Below, piece by piece: positions 17,970 through 26,540 of a stretch of 64,000 nt of DNA. Each line of letters starts with the position of its first letter. The stretch's first letter is position 1. Both the position numbers and the translations under genes were made by a program. The DNA is from Mesorhizobium sp. M3A.F.Ca.ET.080.04.2.1 (lineage in GTDB: Bacteria > Pseudomonadota > Alphaproteobacteria > Rhizobiales > Rhizobiaceae): the NCBI RefSeq assembly GCF_003952525.1, contig NZ_CP034451.1, positions 2,170,001-2,234,000 of the forward strand. Direction: 5' to 3'. Under the pieces are notes generated by a model, which searched no databases, had not been told where the DNA came from, and saw nothing but the letters and a program-made list of their open reading frames with translations.

Positions 17970-19343
17970 TCACACGGCCACCGAATGCTTGCCGGTCCCG
18001 TTTCCGAGGTACTTGTCGAACCTTGCCGCCACCGTCCTGACCAGCGGCCAGTTGTCTCTCGGCACGACGAAGTGCTCGCCATCGAGCGCAAGCATGCTGC
18101 CGCCGTCGTCGACGGCAACGCTGCTTGCCTTGAGCAGCAGCTTCCGTCCGACTTCGCCGAAACGTTCGACGAGTTCGACGGCTGAAAACGAGAAGTGGCA
18201 CATCAGGCGCTCGATGATCCAGCCTCGCGCCAGATCGTCGACGCTGAACTCGATGCCGCGCGCGGTCGCCAAATGACCCGCGTTCACGGCCTTCTCATAC
18301 TCTCCGGTCGCAACAATGTTCTGGGCGTAACCCCGGCGGTACCGGCTGATCGCCGAAGGGCCAAGGCCGATGAGAGTATCGCACCCATCCTCGGTATAAC
18401 CCTGGAAATTGCGGCGTATCGTGCCGGCGCGCGCCGAGACCGCGAGTGAATCGGCCGGCTTGGCGAAATGATCGAGACCCATGGCCTCGTAGCCGGCATC
18501 CACGATCATCCGCGAGGCGAGCTGCGATTGCGCCAGACGTGCCTCGGATTCGGGCAGCCAGGCCTCGTCGATCATCGTCTGATGCTTCTTGAACCAGGGC
18601 ACGTGCGCGTAGCCGAACAGTGCAATTCGGTCCGGATGCAGTGTCAGCGCCTGGGTCACGGTGGAGGCGACGCTTTCCAGCGTCTGGTGCGGCAATCCGT
18701 AGAGCAGGTCGAGATTGACGGAATCTATGCCGCGCTGGCGGATGCCTTCGATCACATCGCGCGTCAGCTCGAAGCTCTGCTCGCGGTTGATCGCCTTCTG
18801 CACCTTCGGATCGAAGTCCTGAACGCCAAGACTCGCCCTCGTCATGCCGATCGCGGCGAACGCATCCAGGCGGCCTTCATCCATGTCGTTGGGGTCGATC
18901 TCGACGCTGAGGCTGGCGTTGTCAAGAAAATCGAATTGATCGCGCAATGCTTTTCCAAGCGCCAGGATGTCTGCGGGCTTCAGCATGGTCGGGGAGCCGC
19001 CGCCGAAGTGAACGGTACGAACCCTGCCCTTGCCGCTCACCAGGCCGGCTATCGTCCCGATCTCACGATGCAGCGAGCGAAGGAAAGTCGCGACAGGCGC
19101 ATAATGGCGTGTCTGCTTGGTGTGGCAGGCACAGAACCAGCACAGCCTGTCGCAATACGGAATGTGCAGGTAGAGCGATATCTCGTCGCCGGCTGCGATG
19201 GCATTGATCCACCCGCGTACCGTTGTGGCGTCGACCGCTGAATGAAAATGCGGCGCGGTCGGGTAGCTCGTGTAGCGCGGCACGTTCTCTGCCAGCTTGG
19301 CTGTGAGAGCGGGGCGCGAGTCGTTGGCGGCTGTCTGTTGCAT
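17970..19343 (-). CDS. hemN: Oxygen-independent coproporphyrinogen III dehydrogenase
   Basis: A radical-SAM enzyme of 457 residues that makes protoporphyrinogen without oxygen. The N-terminus has NVPRYTSYPTAPHFH. The Fe-S signature is YCDRLCWFCACH (CxxxCxxC), followed by VHFGGGSPTML, SVEIDPNDM and SVNLDLLYGLPHQT. GLGPSAISRY and the HemN C-terminal domain follow. The start at 19343 is preferred because a perfect FNR box lies only 35 bases upstream; the frame continues upstream to 19490 but would include that box. Anaerobic haem supply fits the cbb3 and nitrite reductase genes around it. Confidence 0.92.
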   Translation of the reverse strand: MQQTAANDSRPALTAKLAENVPRYTSYPTAPHFHSAVDATTVRGWINAIAAGDEISLYLHIPYCDRLCWFCACHTKQTRHYAPVATFLRSLHREIGTIAGLVSGKGRVRTVHFGGGSPTMLKPADILALGKALRDQFDFLDNASLSVEIDPNDMDEGRLDAFAAIGMTRASLGVQDFDPKVQKAINREQSFELTRDVIEGIRQRGIDSVNLDLLYGLPHQTLESVASTVTQALTLHPDRIALFGYAHVPWFKKHQTMIDEAWLPESEARLAQSQLASRMIVDAGYEAMGLDHFAKPADSLAVSARAGTIRRNFQGYTEDGCDTLIGLGPSAISRYRRGYAQNIVATGEYEKAVNAGHLATARGIEFSVDDLARGWIIERLMCHFSFSAVELVERFGEVGRKLLLKASSVAVDDGGSMLALDGEHFVVPRDNWPLVRTVAARFDKYLGNGTGKHSVAV

Positions 19344-19377
19344 GGCCGGCAAACTAGCCGCTCCACCGCGCTGGACC

Positions 19378-19391
19378 TTGATCCTGATCAA
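19378..19391. promoter_or_regulatory. FNR/FixK box between hemN and fnrN
   Basis: TTGAT-CCTG-ATCAA is a perfect consensus dyad. It lies 34 bases before hemN (minus strand) and 98 bases before fnrN (plus strand), and may serve both. Confidence 0.85.
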
Positions 19392-19489
19392 GCCGCCGGC
19401 GGCGTGGACAAACTGCCGCAACATGTTGCGAAGCGACGGTGATATCCTGTGCGTGTCCCGGACTTCGGGTGATGACTTCAGGCAACGCA

Positions 19490-20218
19490 ATGACGATCAG
19501 ACAGGATATCCACAGCGCCGGCATCCCTGTGCTTTGCCAATCCTGCGAAGCGCGTCATCGCGGCGTGTGCGGCGCGCTCGACGCTGACCAGTTGATCGAA
19601 TTGGCCAAGACTTCGTCGAGGCGAAGCGTTTCACCCGGCGTCGAGCTGGTCGGCGATGCCGAAGTGATTGAAAGCTATGCCAACGTGCTTTCGGGAGTGG
19701 TCAAGCTGACGAAAAGCCTTTCCGACGGCCGGCAGCAGATCGTCGGTCTTCAGTTCGCGCCGGATTTTCTCGGAAGGCCTTTCAAGACCGAAAGTGCGAT
19801 CAACGCCGAGGCCGCGACGGAGGTGTCGCTGTGTTCTTTTCCAAGAACCGTGATCGAGCGGATGATGAGGGACTCGCCGGAGCTGGAACATCGCCTGCTC
19901 CGGCAGGCGCTGAACGAGCTTGACGAAGCACGCAGCTGGATGGTGACGCTGGGACGCAAGACCGCGGCGGAAAAGGTCGCCAGCTTCCTTCTGATGATCG
20001 CCAAGAACATCGATCCGGCCGTCGATCCCACGGTGAAGTCGGCGAGCTTCGACCTGCCGCTGACGCGCGCCGACATCGCCGATTTCCTCGGACTGACGAT
20101 CGAGACTGTGAGCCGCCAGCTTACGAGATTGCGAACCGACGGCGTGATCCGGATCGAGAACAACCGGCATGTCACGGTGGAAAGCACGAGCCGACTGGAA
20201 CAGCGCTGCGGCGACTGA
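19490..20218 (+). CDS. fnrN: FNR-type oxygen-sensing regulator FnrN
   Basis: A regulator of 242 residues. The N-terminus carries CQSCEARHRGVC (Cys16, Cys19, Cys27) and a fourth cysteine lies at about 115 (VSLCSFP), the ligand set for an oxygen-labile [4Fe-4S] cluster. The barrel is followed by the helix-turn-helix LTRADIADFLGLTIETVSRQLTRL with ETVSR, which recognises TTGAT-N4-ATCAA. It is divergent from hemN with a shared FNR box, so autoregulation is likely. The start at 19490 is one of several ATGs; 19472 is also possible. Confidence 0.9.
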   Translation: MTIRQDIHSAGIPVLCQSCEARHRGVCGALDADQLIELAKTSSRRSVSPGVELVGDAEVIESYANVLSGVVKLTKSLSDGRQQIVGLQFAPDFLGRPFKTESAINAEAATEVSLCSFPRTVIERMMRDSPELEHRLLRQALNELDEARSWMVTLGRKTAAEKVASFLLMIAKNIDPAVDPTVKSASFDLPLTRADIADFLGLTIETVSRQLTRLRTDGVIRIENNRHVTVESTSRLEQRCGD

Positions 20219-20261
20219 AACGCGTGGGCGACTCCGTTGGCGATGCCTCAGTCGAGGGACG

Positions 20262-20813
20262 TTAGAAGCCGCCTAGTCCGATCCTCGGCAGAATGTGTTC
20301 GCGTTCGAACGCGATGTGGCGGCGCACGCTTTCGAAGAAGCCACGCAGCATGAAACCGACGGCCTCAGCATTCTCGATCCTGTCGCCATGGCCGATCGCC
20401 AGAAGCGCCTCGGTCAACTCGTCCGCGTAGCATTCATCCTCGAGATGCTCCGCGCGCAACCGGTTGGTGGACGCCAGCTTGGACTCGGCCAGGGTGAGAG
20501 CCGCCTCATAGGCCGGGAAGACGACCGTCTCCTCGTAGCGATGGATCTCTCGCAGCAGTGGAACGATGGTGTTGGCCACGCCGAGGCATTGTAGACGGTC
20601 GACGTTCGGCAGGGCGTCGGCCAATTTCTCGAGCGCGTCGCAGAGCCGCAGCTTTTCCCGATGCGCACGTCTCATCATAGCGCTTGGCACGGCCTGATCA
20701 CCGAACCCATCTTCCGGTGACACATGGTCGCGGCATCCCCAAGGCGACGTGCCGGCGTGCCCTTTTTCGTTCAACGACCGCCTCCTGATCGAACCGGACT
20801 CGAGGCTGCCCAA
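20262..20813 (-). CDS. Hemerythrin HHE-domain protein
   Basis: Four-helix-bundle protein with the spaced metal-ligand pattern of hemerythrin HHE domains: [45 protein letters not shown] and [15 protein letters not shown]. Such proteins store O2 or react with NO and are frequent in denitrification and microoxic loci. The start is uncertain: the frame opens at 20813, but ATGs at 20675-20678 would leave a compact 138-residue domain. It is divergent from ccoN, and the FNR box at 20831 could serve both. Confidence 0.75.
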   Translation of the reverse strand: MGSLESGSIRRRSLNEKGHAGTSPWGCRDHVSPEDGFGDQAVPSAMMRRAHREKLRLCDALEKLADALPNVDRLQCLGVANTIVPLLREIHRYEETVVFPAYEAALTLAESKLASTNRLRAEHLEDECYADELTEALLAIGHGDRIENAEAVGFMLRGFFESVRRHIAFEREHILPRIGLGGF

Positions 20814-20830
20814 ACCGAAACGACGGGGCT

Positions 20831-20844
20831 TTGACTTAAATCAA
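20831..20844. promoter_or_regulatory. FixK/FnrN box upstream of ccoNOQP
   Basis: TTGAC-TTAA-ATCAA ends 72 bases before the ccoN start. It is a typical activation site for FixK or FnrN under low oxygen. Confidence 0.85.
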
Positions 20845-20916
20845 GGCCGATTGTCTCCGATTGCGGAATTCATGCGGGCGTCGGCATCCGCCGGAATTCG
20901 AGATCGGGGACTTGCG

Positions 20917-22527
20917 ATGAGATTTGGCACGGAGATCGTTCTTCTGAGCCTTTTTGCTTTTGCGGCGCTTGTGGCCGCCGGCTTCGGCGTGGACGAACCT
21001 TTTCGTCAGCACATGTGGGTTTTGTTCTTCATTGTCGCTGGCTTCACTGTGATCCTGTTGCGCCACACGGATTTCAAGCCGGCGACGCCGGTTGACCCCG
21101 AGGCTTACATGGATGGGCCGGTCCGCTACGGCGCCATCGCAACCATGTTCTGGGGCGTCGTCGGCATGTTGGTCGGCGTGATTATCGCGCTTCAGCTCGC
21201 CTATCCCGACCTCAACGTCGCGCCCTGGTTCAATTTCGGCCGCCTGCGCCCCGTTCACACATCGGGTGTCGTCTTCGCCTTCGGCGGCAACGCGCTTCTG
21301 TGCACCTCGCTCTACGTGGTGCAGCGCACTTGCCGCGCTCGCTTGTTCGGGGGCGATCTGGCCTGGTTCGTCTTCTGGGGCTACCAGCTCTTCATCGTCA
21401 TGGCTGCGACCGGCTATCTGCTCGGCATCACCGAAGCCCGCGAATATGCCGAGCCCGAATGGTATGTCGATCTCTGGTTGACCATCGTGTGGGTCGCCTA
21501 TCTCGTGCTCTTCCTCGGCACCATTCTGAAGCGCAAGGAACCGCACATCTACGTCGCCAACTGGTTCTACCTGTCCTTCATCGTCACCATCGCCATGCTG
21601 CACGTCGTCAACAATCTGTCGATGCCGGCCTCATTCCTGGGATCGAAGAGTTATTCGGCTTTTTCCGGCGTCCAGGATGCGCTGACCCAGTGGTGGTATG
21701 GCCACAATGCGGTCGGCTTCTTCCTCACCGCCGGGTTCCTCGGCATGATGTACTACTTCGTGCCGAAGCAGGTGAACCGGCCGGTCTATTCCTACCGCCT
21801 TTCGATCATCCACTTCTGGGCACTGATCTTCCTGTACATCTGGGCAGGCCCGCATCACCTTCACTACACCGCCCTGCCCGACTGGGCCCAGACGCTCGGC
21901 ATGGTGTTCTCCATCATGCTGTGGATGCCCTCATGGGGCGGCATGATCAACGGCCTGATGACCCTCTCCGGGGCCTGGGACAAGATCCGCACCGATCCGA
22001 TCATCCGCATGATGGTCGCGGCCATCGCCTTCTACGGCATGTCCACCTTCGAAGGTCCGATGATGTAGATCAAGGCGGTCAACTCGCTGTCCCACTACAC
22101 GGACTGGACCATCGGCCACGTCCATTCGGGCGCGCTCGGCTGGGTCGGCCTGATCTCGTTCGGCGCCATCTACTACATGGTGCCGAAACTGTGGAACCGT
22201 CAGCGGCTCTATTCGCTGCGGCTGGTGACCTGGCACTTCTGGCTGGCGGCACTCGGTATCGTCGTCTACGCGGCGGTGATGTGGGTCTCGGGCATCATGC
22301 AGGGCCTGATGTGGCGCGAGTACGACGAGCAGGGTTTCCTCGTCTATTCCTTCGCCGAGACGGTCGCTGCCATGCACCCCTACTACGTCATGCGCGCAAC
22401 GGGCGGCGCGATGTATCTCGCCGGCGCCCTGATCATGGCATGGAACATCACCATGACCATCCTCGGCTACCAGCGCGAGGAACAACCTCTGCCGGGCTCC
22501 GCGCCCGCCCTCCAGCCTGCCGAATAA
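20917..22527 (+). pseudogene. ccoN: cbb3 cytochrome oxidase subunit I with an in-frame amber codon
   Basis: CcoN is the haem-copper catalytic subunit of the high-affinity cbb3 oxidase in the inner membrane. The frame covers 536 codons with the expected motifs: [34 protein letters not shown], and [20 protein letters not shown] with [14 protein letters not shown] stands at 22066-22068 (codon 384), in FEGPMM-stop-IKAVNSL, where homologues as I know them have Ser. Downstream the same frame carries [17 protein letters not shown]. Its two His should be the ligands of haem b3 and haem b, so the truncated product cannot work. If the codon is real, the oxidase depends on suppression or on another ccoN copy. 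The start at 20917 follows a FixK box. Confidence 0.88.
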
Positions 22528-22537
22528 GGAGCCGAAA

Positions 22538-23269
22538 ATGGGCTTGATGGACAAACACGCGCTCATCGAGAGGAACGCCACGCTTCTTCTCGTCGGGTCT
22601 CTGCTCGTCGTGACCATTGGCGGCATTGTCGAGATCGCGCCGCTCTTCTACCTCGACAACACGATCGAGAAGGTCGAGGGCTTGCGACCCTATTCGCCGC
22701 TCGAGCTTGCCGGACGTGACATCTATATCCGCGAGGGCTGTTATCTCTGCCACAGCCAGATGATCCGGCCGTTCCGCGACGAGGTCGAGCGCTATGGCCA
22801 TTACAGCCTGGCGGCCGAGTCGATGTACGACCACCCGTTCCAGTGGGGGTCGAAGCGCACCGGCCCCGACCTGGCGCGCGTCGGTGATCGCTATTCCAAC
22901 GGATGGCACGTCCAGCACCTCGCCGACCCGCGCTCGGTGGTGCCGGAATCGATCATGCCCAGCTATGCCTTCCTGAAGGACACGCCGATCGACGTGAGGG
23001 ACTTCTCCACCCATCTGGTGGCGAACCGGCGCGTCGGCGTTCCCTACTCGGACGACATGATCGCCGATGCCAATGCGGATCTGTTGGCGCAGGCGGACCC
23101 CAATGCCGACACGTCGGGTCTCGAAGCGCGTTACCCGAAGGCCAAGATCGGCGACTTCGACGGCAATCCGCAGCAGGTCACCGAAATGGACGCCCTGGTC
23201 GCGTACCTGCAGATGCTCGGAACCCTGGTCGACTTCAAGACCTACGACGAAGCCGCCGGCTACCGCTGA
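22538..23269 (+). CDS. ccoO: cbb3 oxidase subunit II, monohaem cytochrome c
   Basis: CcoO has 243 residues: one N-terminal membrane helix ([20 protein letters not shown]) and a periplasmic domain with a single haem c site, [13 protein letters not shown]. The distal Met lies in SIMPSYAF. It relays electrons from CcoP to CcoN. It starts 10 bases after ccoN with an AAGGAG site. No lesion is seen. Confidence 0.93.
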   Translation: MGLMDKHALIERNATLLLVGSLLVVTIGGIVEIAPLFYLDNTIEKVEGLRPYSPLELAGRDIYIREGCYLCHSQMIRPFRDEVERYGHYSLAAESMYDHPFQWGSKRTGPDLARVGDRYSNGWHVQHLADPRSVVPESIMPSYAFLKDTPIDVRDFSTHLVANRRVGVPYSDDMIADANADLLAQADPNADTSGLEARYPKAKIGDFDGNPQQVTEMDALVAYLQMLGTLVDFKTYDEAAGYR

Positions 23270-23279
23270 GGAGGGGCCC

Positions 23280-23429
23280 ATGGATTACAATCTGATGCGG
23301 GAATTCGCCGACAGCTGGGGCCTGCTCGCCATGGCGCTGTTCTTCGTCGGCTGTATCGCCTTCGCGCTCCGTCCTGGCGGCAAGCCGCAGGCAGACGAAG
23401 CCGCGCGCATTCCACTCAAGGACGACTGA
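23280..23429 (+). CDS. ccoQ: cbb3 oxidase small subunit CcoQ
   Basis: A 49-residue membrane protein with one helix (GLLAMALFFVGCIAFAL) and a charged C-terminal tail ending PLKDD. It is the usual assembly/stability subunit between ccoO and ccoP. AGGAGG lies just before the ATG. Confidence 0.9.
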   Translation: MDYNLMREFADSWGLLAMALFFVGCIAFALRPGGKPQADEAARIPLKDD

Positions 23430-23430
23430 C

Positions 23431-24294
23431 ATGAGCAACGAGCATATCGACGACGTCTCGGGTATCTCGACGACGGGTCACGAGTGGGATGGAATCAGGG
23501 AGCTCAACAATCCGCTACCGCGGTGGTGGGTGATCTGCTTCTACATTACGATCGCCTGGGCGCTCGCGTATACGATTGCTTATCCGGCCTGGCCGATGCT
23601 CAGTTCCGCCACTCGAGGGGTGCTGGGTTTTTCGAGCCGCAATGACGTGAAGATCGAAATGGCCGCCGCGGAAGCCGCCAAGGCCAAATATGTCGCGGCG
23701 ATCGAGTCGAAGACCGTTTCCGAAGTCGCTGGCGACGATGCCTTGCGCGAGTTTGCAGTCGCGGCCGGCGGCGCCGCCTTCAAGGTCAATTGCGTTCAGT
23801 GCCACGGCTCGGGCGCCCAAGGCTCCCAGGGCTTCCCCAATCTCAACGACGACGACTGGCTGTGGGGGGGCACCGCGGAGCAAATCCAGCAGACGATCAT
23901 GCACGGCATCCGTTTCGCGTCCGACCCCGATACCCGGCAGTCGGAGATGACTGCCTTTGGCGATGTCATCACCTCGGACCAGATCCGGCAGGTCAGCGCC
24001 TATGTGGCCAGCCTGTCGGGAGCCGTCCAGGACGCAAGTTTGATCGAGCCAGGCGCCAAGGTGTTCAAGGAAAACTGTGTGGCCTGCCACGGCGAGAATG
24101 CAAAGGGCAACAAGGAGTTCGGCGCCCCCGATCTGACGGACGCGATCTGGCTCTATGGATCCGGCGAGAACAACATTGCCGCCCAGGTCCGCGCCCCCAG
24201 GCACGGCGTCATGCCGGCCTGGGCCGGGCGGCTTGGGGAGACGACGGTCAAGGAACTGGCGCTTTATGTCCATTCGCTTGGGGGCGGGAAATAG
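23431..24294 (+). CDS. ccoP: cbb3 oxidase subunit III, dihaem cytochrome c
   Basis: CcoP has 287 residues: a short cytoplasmic N-terminus (GHEWDGIRELNNPLPRWW), one membrane helix, and two periplasmic cytochrome c domains with CVQCH and CVACH haem sites. Distal Met residues lie in the EMTAFG and HGVMPAW regions. It accepts electrons from the bc1 complex. Its ATG is one base after the ccoQ stop, so the two genes are translationally linked. It ends in TAG. Confidence 0.94.
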   Translation: MSNEHIDDVSGISTTGHEWDGIRELNNPLPRWWVICFYITIAWALAYTIAYPAWPMLSSATRGVLGFSSRNDVKIEMAAAEAAKAKYVAAIESKTVSEVAGDDALREFAVAAGGAAFKVNCVQCHGSGAQGSQGFPNLNDDDWLWGGTAEQIQQTIMHGIRFASDPDTRQSEMTAFGDVITSDQIRQVSAYVASLSGAVQDASLIEPGAKVFKENCVACHGENAKGNKEFGAPDLTDAIWLYGSGENNIAAQVRAPRHGVMPAWAGRLGETTVKELALYVHSLGGGK

Positions 24295-24381
24295 GAACGG
24301 GGTCTAGTTCCCGGCCCTGGACCGTACAAGCGACGGGGCCCGGCCAAGCCGGGCCTCGACTTGTCTTCCATCGGCAGATTC

Positions 24382-24395
24382 TTGACCTGCATCAA
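24382..24395. promoter_or_regulatory. FixK/FnrN box upstream of ccoG
   Basis: TTGAC-CTGC-ATCAA ends 34 bases before ATG 24430. It gives the ccoGHIS unit its own low-oxygen promoter in addition to read-through from ccoNOQP. Confidence 0.8.
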
Positions 24396-24429
24396 CGCGC
24401 GACGATGAGACCTGCGGCAAGACTGCGCG

Positions 24430-26028
24430 ATGAAAGCGGCACCTTCCCTGCCGCCATCGGAGATGCACGTGCTGGACCAAACGCAGGTAGAACGGCTCGA
24501 GGCCGAAGCGGTCAATTCCGCCAAGACGCGGCAGCCTCTCTACGCCGCGCGCAAGAAGATCTTTCCGAAGCGCGCCTCCGGCCGATTCCGCCAGTTCAAA
24601 TGGCTGGTGATGGCGATCACGCTCGGCATTTACTACCTGACGCCATGGCTGCGTTGGGACCGCGGAGCCTTCGCGCCCGACCAGGCCGTTCTCATCGATC
24701 TGGCGAACCGGCGCTTCTACTTCTTCTTCATCGAGATCTGGCCGCAGGAATTCTACTACGTTGCCGGCCTTCTGATGATGGCGGGCGTCGGCCTTTTCCT
24801 CGTCACGTCAACGGTCGGACGTGCCTGGTGCGGCTATGCCTGTCCGCAGACCGTCTGGGTAGACCTGTTCCTGGTCGTGGAACGCGCCATCGAGGGTGAC
24901 CGCAATGCCCGTATGAAGCTGGACGCTGCACCCTGGACGGCTCGCAAGCTCTCCCTGCGTACGATCAAGCACACCATCTGGTTGATCATCGGAGCGGCCA
25001 CCGGCGGCGCCTGGATCTTCTACTTCGCCGATGCGCCGAAACTGCTCGGCGAAGTCTTCACCGGCACCGCCGCGCCCGTCGCCTATGTCACGATCGCCGT
25101 CCTGACCGCCACCACTTACGTTTTCGGCGGGCTGATGCGCGAGCAGGTCTGCACCTACATGTGCCCTTGGCCGCGCATTCAGGCCGCCATGCTCGACGAA
25201 AATTCGCTGACCGTGACCTATAACGACTGGCGCGGCGAACCGCGTTCGCGCCATGCCAAGAAGGCGCTCGCCTCGGGACAACCGGTCGGTGACTGCGTCG
25301 ACTGCAACGCCTGCGTCGCCGTCTGTCCTATGGGCATCGACATCCGCGACGGCCAGCAGCTGGAGTGCATCACCTGCGCGCTTTGCATCGACGCCTGCGA
25401 CAGCGTCATGGACAAGCTCGGCCGCGAGCGCGGGCTGATCTCCTATGCAACGTTGGCGGACTACAATGCCAACATGGCGGTGGCGACGGCCGGCGGCAGC
25501 AGCCCTGTCACTCCGGCGCTTGTCAGGACACCGAGCGGCGCTTTCGCCGAAGGACTGGCGCATTTCCATCTGGGCAAGATCTTCCGGCTGCGTACCTTCA
25601 TCTATCTCGGTGCATGGTCGGCGATCGGGCTGGCCCTCGTTTATTCGCTGCTGACGCGCGAGCGGCTGGAACTGAACGTGCTGCACGACAGAAATCCGCA
25701 GTTCGTGACGCTTTCGGACGGTTCGATCCGCAACGGCTATACCGTCAAGCTGCTCAACATGATCCCCGAGCCGAGGACGATCGAGGTCACTTTGCAGGGG
25801 CTCGACGGCGGCGACATGAGCATCGTCGGCATCGACCAACCCGCGAGCCGCTCCTTTGCCGTTCAGGTCGAACCCGATCGGCTCAAGGTGCTCAAGGTTT
25901 TCGTTCGCCAACCCGCGAAGCTGATCAGGGAGCCGGTGCAGAGCTTCGAGTTCCGCATCGATGACAAGGCAGGGTCCGAATCCGCCGAATACACCGCCAG
26001 TTTCAACGCGCCGGAGAAGGCCAAATGA
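24430..26028 (+). CDS. ccoG: Cytochrome oxidase accessory protein CcoG/FixG (2x[4Fe-4S])
   Basis: A membrane protein of 532 residues needed for cbb3 copper-centre maturation. Helices near 60-80 and 108-128 are followed by GRAWCGYACPQTVWVD and REQVCTYMCPWPRIQ. Two ferredoxin-type clusters follow (CVDCNACVAVCPMGIDIR and CITCALCIDAC), then a further helix and a periplasmic Ig-like FixG domain from about 415 on. This order and length match FixG of rhizobia. A later ATG at 24463 is possible. The stop overlaps the fixH start (ATGA). Confidence 0.93.
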   Translation: MKAAPSLPPSEMHVLDQTQVERLEAEAVNSAKTRQPLYAARKKIFPKRASGRFRQFKWLVMAITLGIYYLTPWLRWDRGAFAPDQAVLIDLANRRFYFFFIEIWPQEFYYVAGLLMMAGVGLFLVTSTVGRAWCGYACPQTVWVDLFLVVERAIEGDRNARMKLDAAPWTARKLSLRTIKHTIWLIIGAATGGAWIFYFADAPKLLGEVFTGTAAPVAYVTIAVLTATTYVFGGLMREQVCTYMCPWPRIQAAMLDENSLTVTYNDWRGEPRSRHAKKALASGQPVGDCVDCNACVAVCPMGIDIRDGQQLECITCALCIDACDSVMDKLGRERGLISYATLADYNANMAVATAGGSSPVTPALVRTPSGAFAEGLAHFHLGKIFRLRTFIYLGAWSAIGLALVYSLLTRERLELNVLHDRNPQFVTLSDGSIRNGYTVKLLNMIPEPRTIEVTLQGLDGGDMSIVGIDQPASRSFAVQVEPDRLKVLKVFVRQPAKLIREPVQSFEFRIDDKAGSESAEYTASFNAPEKAK

Positions 26029-26540
26029 GGACCGATACGCAAAAGCCGCGCGAGTTCACCGGCAGACACATGCTGATCTCCATTCTCACCTTCTTCGCGG
26101 TCGTGATCGGAGTGAACCTGACCATGGCAACGCTCGCCCGCAGGACTTGGACCGGCCTGGTCGTCGAGAACACTTATGTTGCCAGCCAGCAGTTCAACGA
26201 GCGGGCCAAGGAAGGACGATCTCAGGCAGCACTTGGCTGGAAAGGCACGTTGACGATAGCCGGAGGCGACGTCCGCTATGGCCTCGTCGACGCCCAGGGA
26301 AAGCCGGTGCCGTTGCACGGCGTCAGGGTGCTGTTTCGGCATCCGGCTTACGAGACCGAGGACAAGGCCGTGACGCTCGCCGCATCTTCCGCAGGCGGTC
26401 CCGCGAAGACAGCGGAATTTACCGCTCGTCACACGCCCAAGGACGGCGTCTGGATCGTCGAGATCGACGCCGATGCCGGCCTCGCCGAACCCTATCGCGA
26501 CGTCCGCCGCGTCATCGTTTCCAAGGGAGCACTAAAATGA
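26025..26540 (+). CDS. fixH: Cbb3 assembly protein FixH/CcoH
   Basis: A 171-residue membrane-anchored protein. After a basic N-terminus it has one helix (MLISILTFFAVVIGVNLTMA) and a periplasmic domain containing TWTGLVVENTYVASQQFNE, typical of FixH. It assists cbb3 assembly. It overlaps ccoG by four bases upstream and fixI by four bases downstream, so translation is coupled. Confidence 0.9.
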   Translation: MRTDTQKPREFTGRHMLISILTFFAVVIGVNLTMATLARRTWTGLVVENTYVASQQFNERAKEGRSQAALGWKGTLTIAGGDVRYGLVDAQGKPVPLHGVRVLFRHPAYETEDKAVTLAASSAGGPAKTAEFTARHTPKDGVWIVEIDADAGLAEPYRDVRRVIVSKGALK

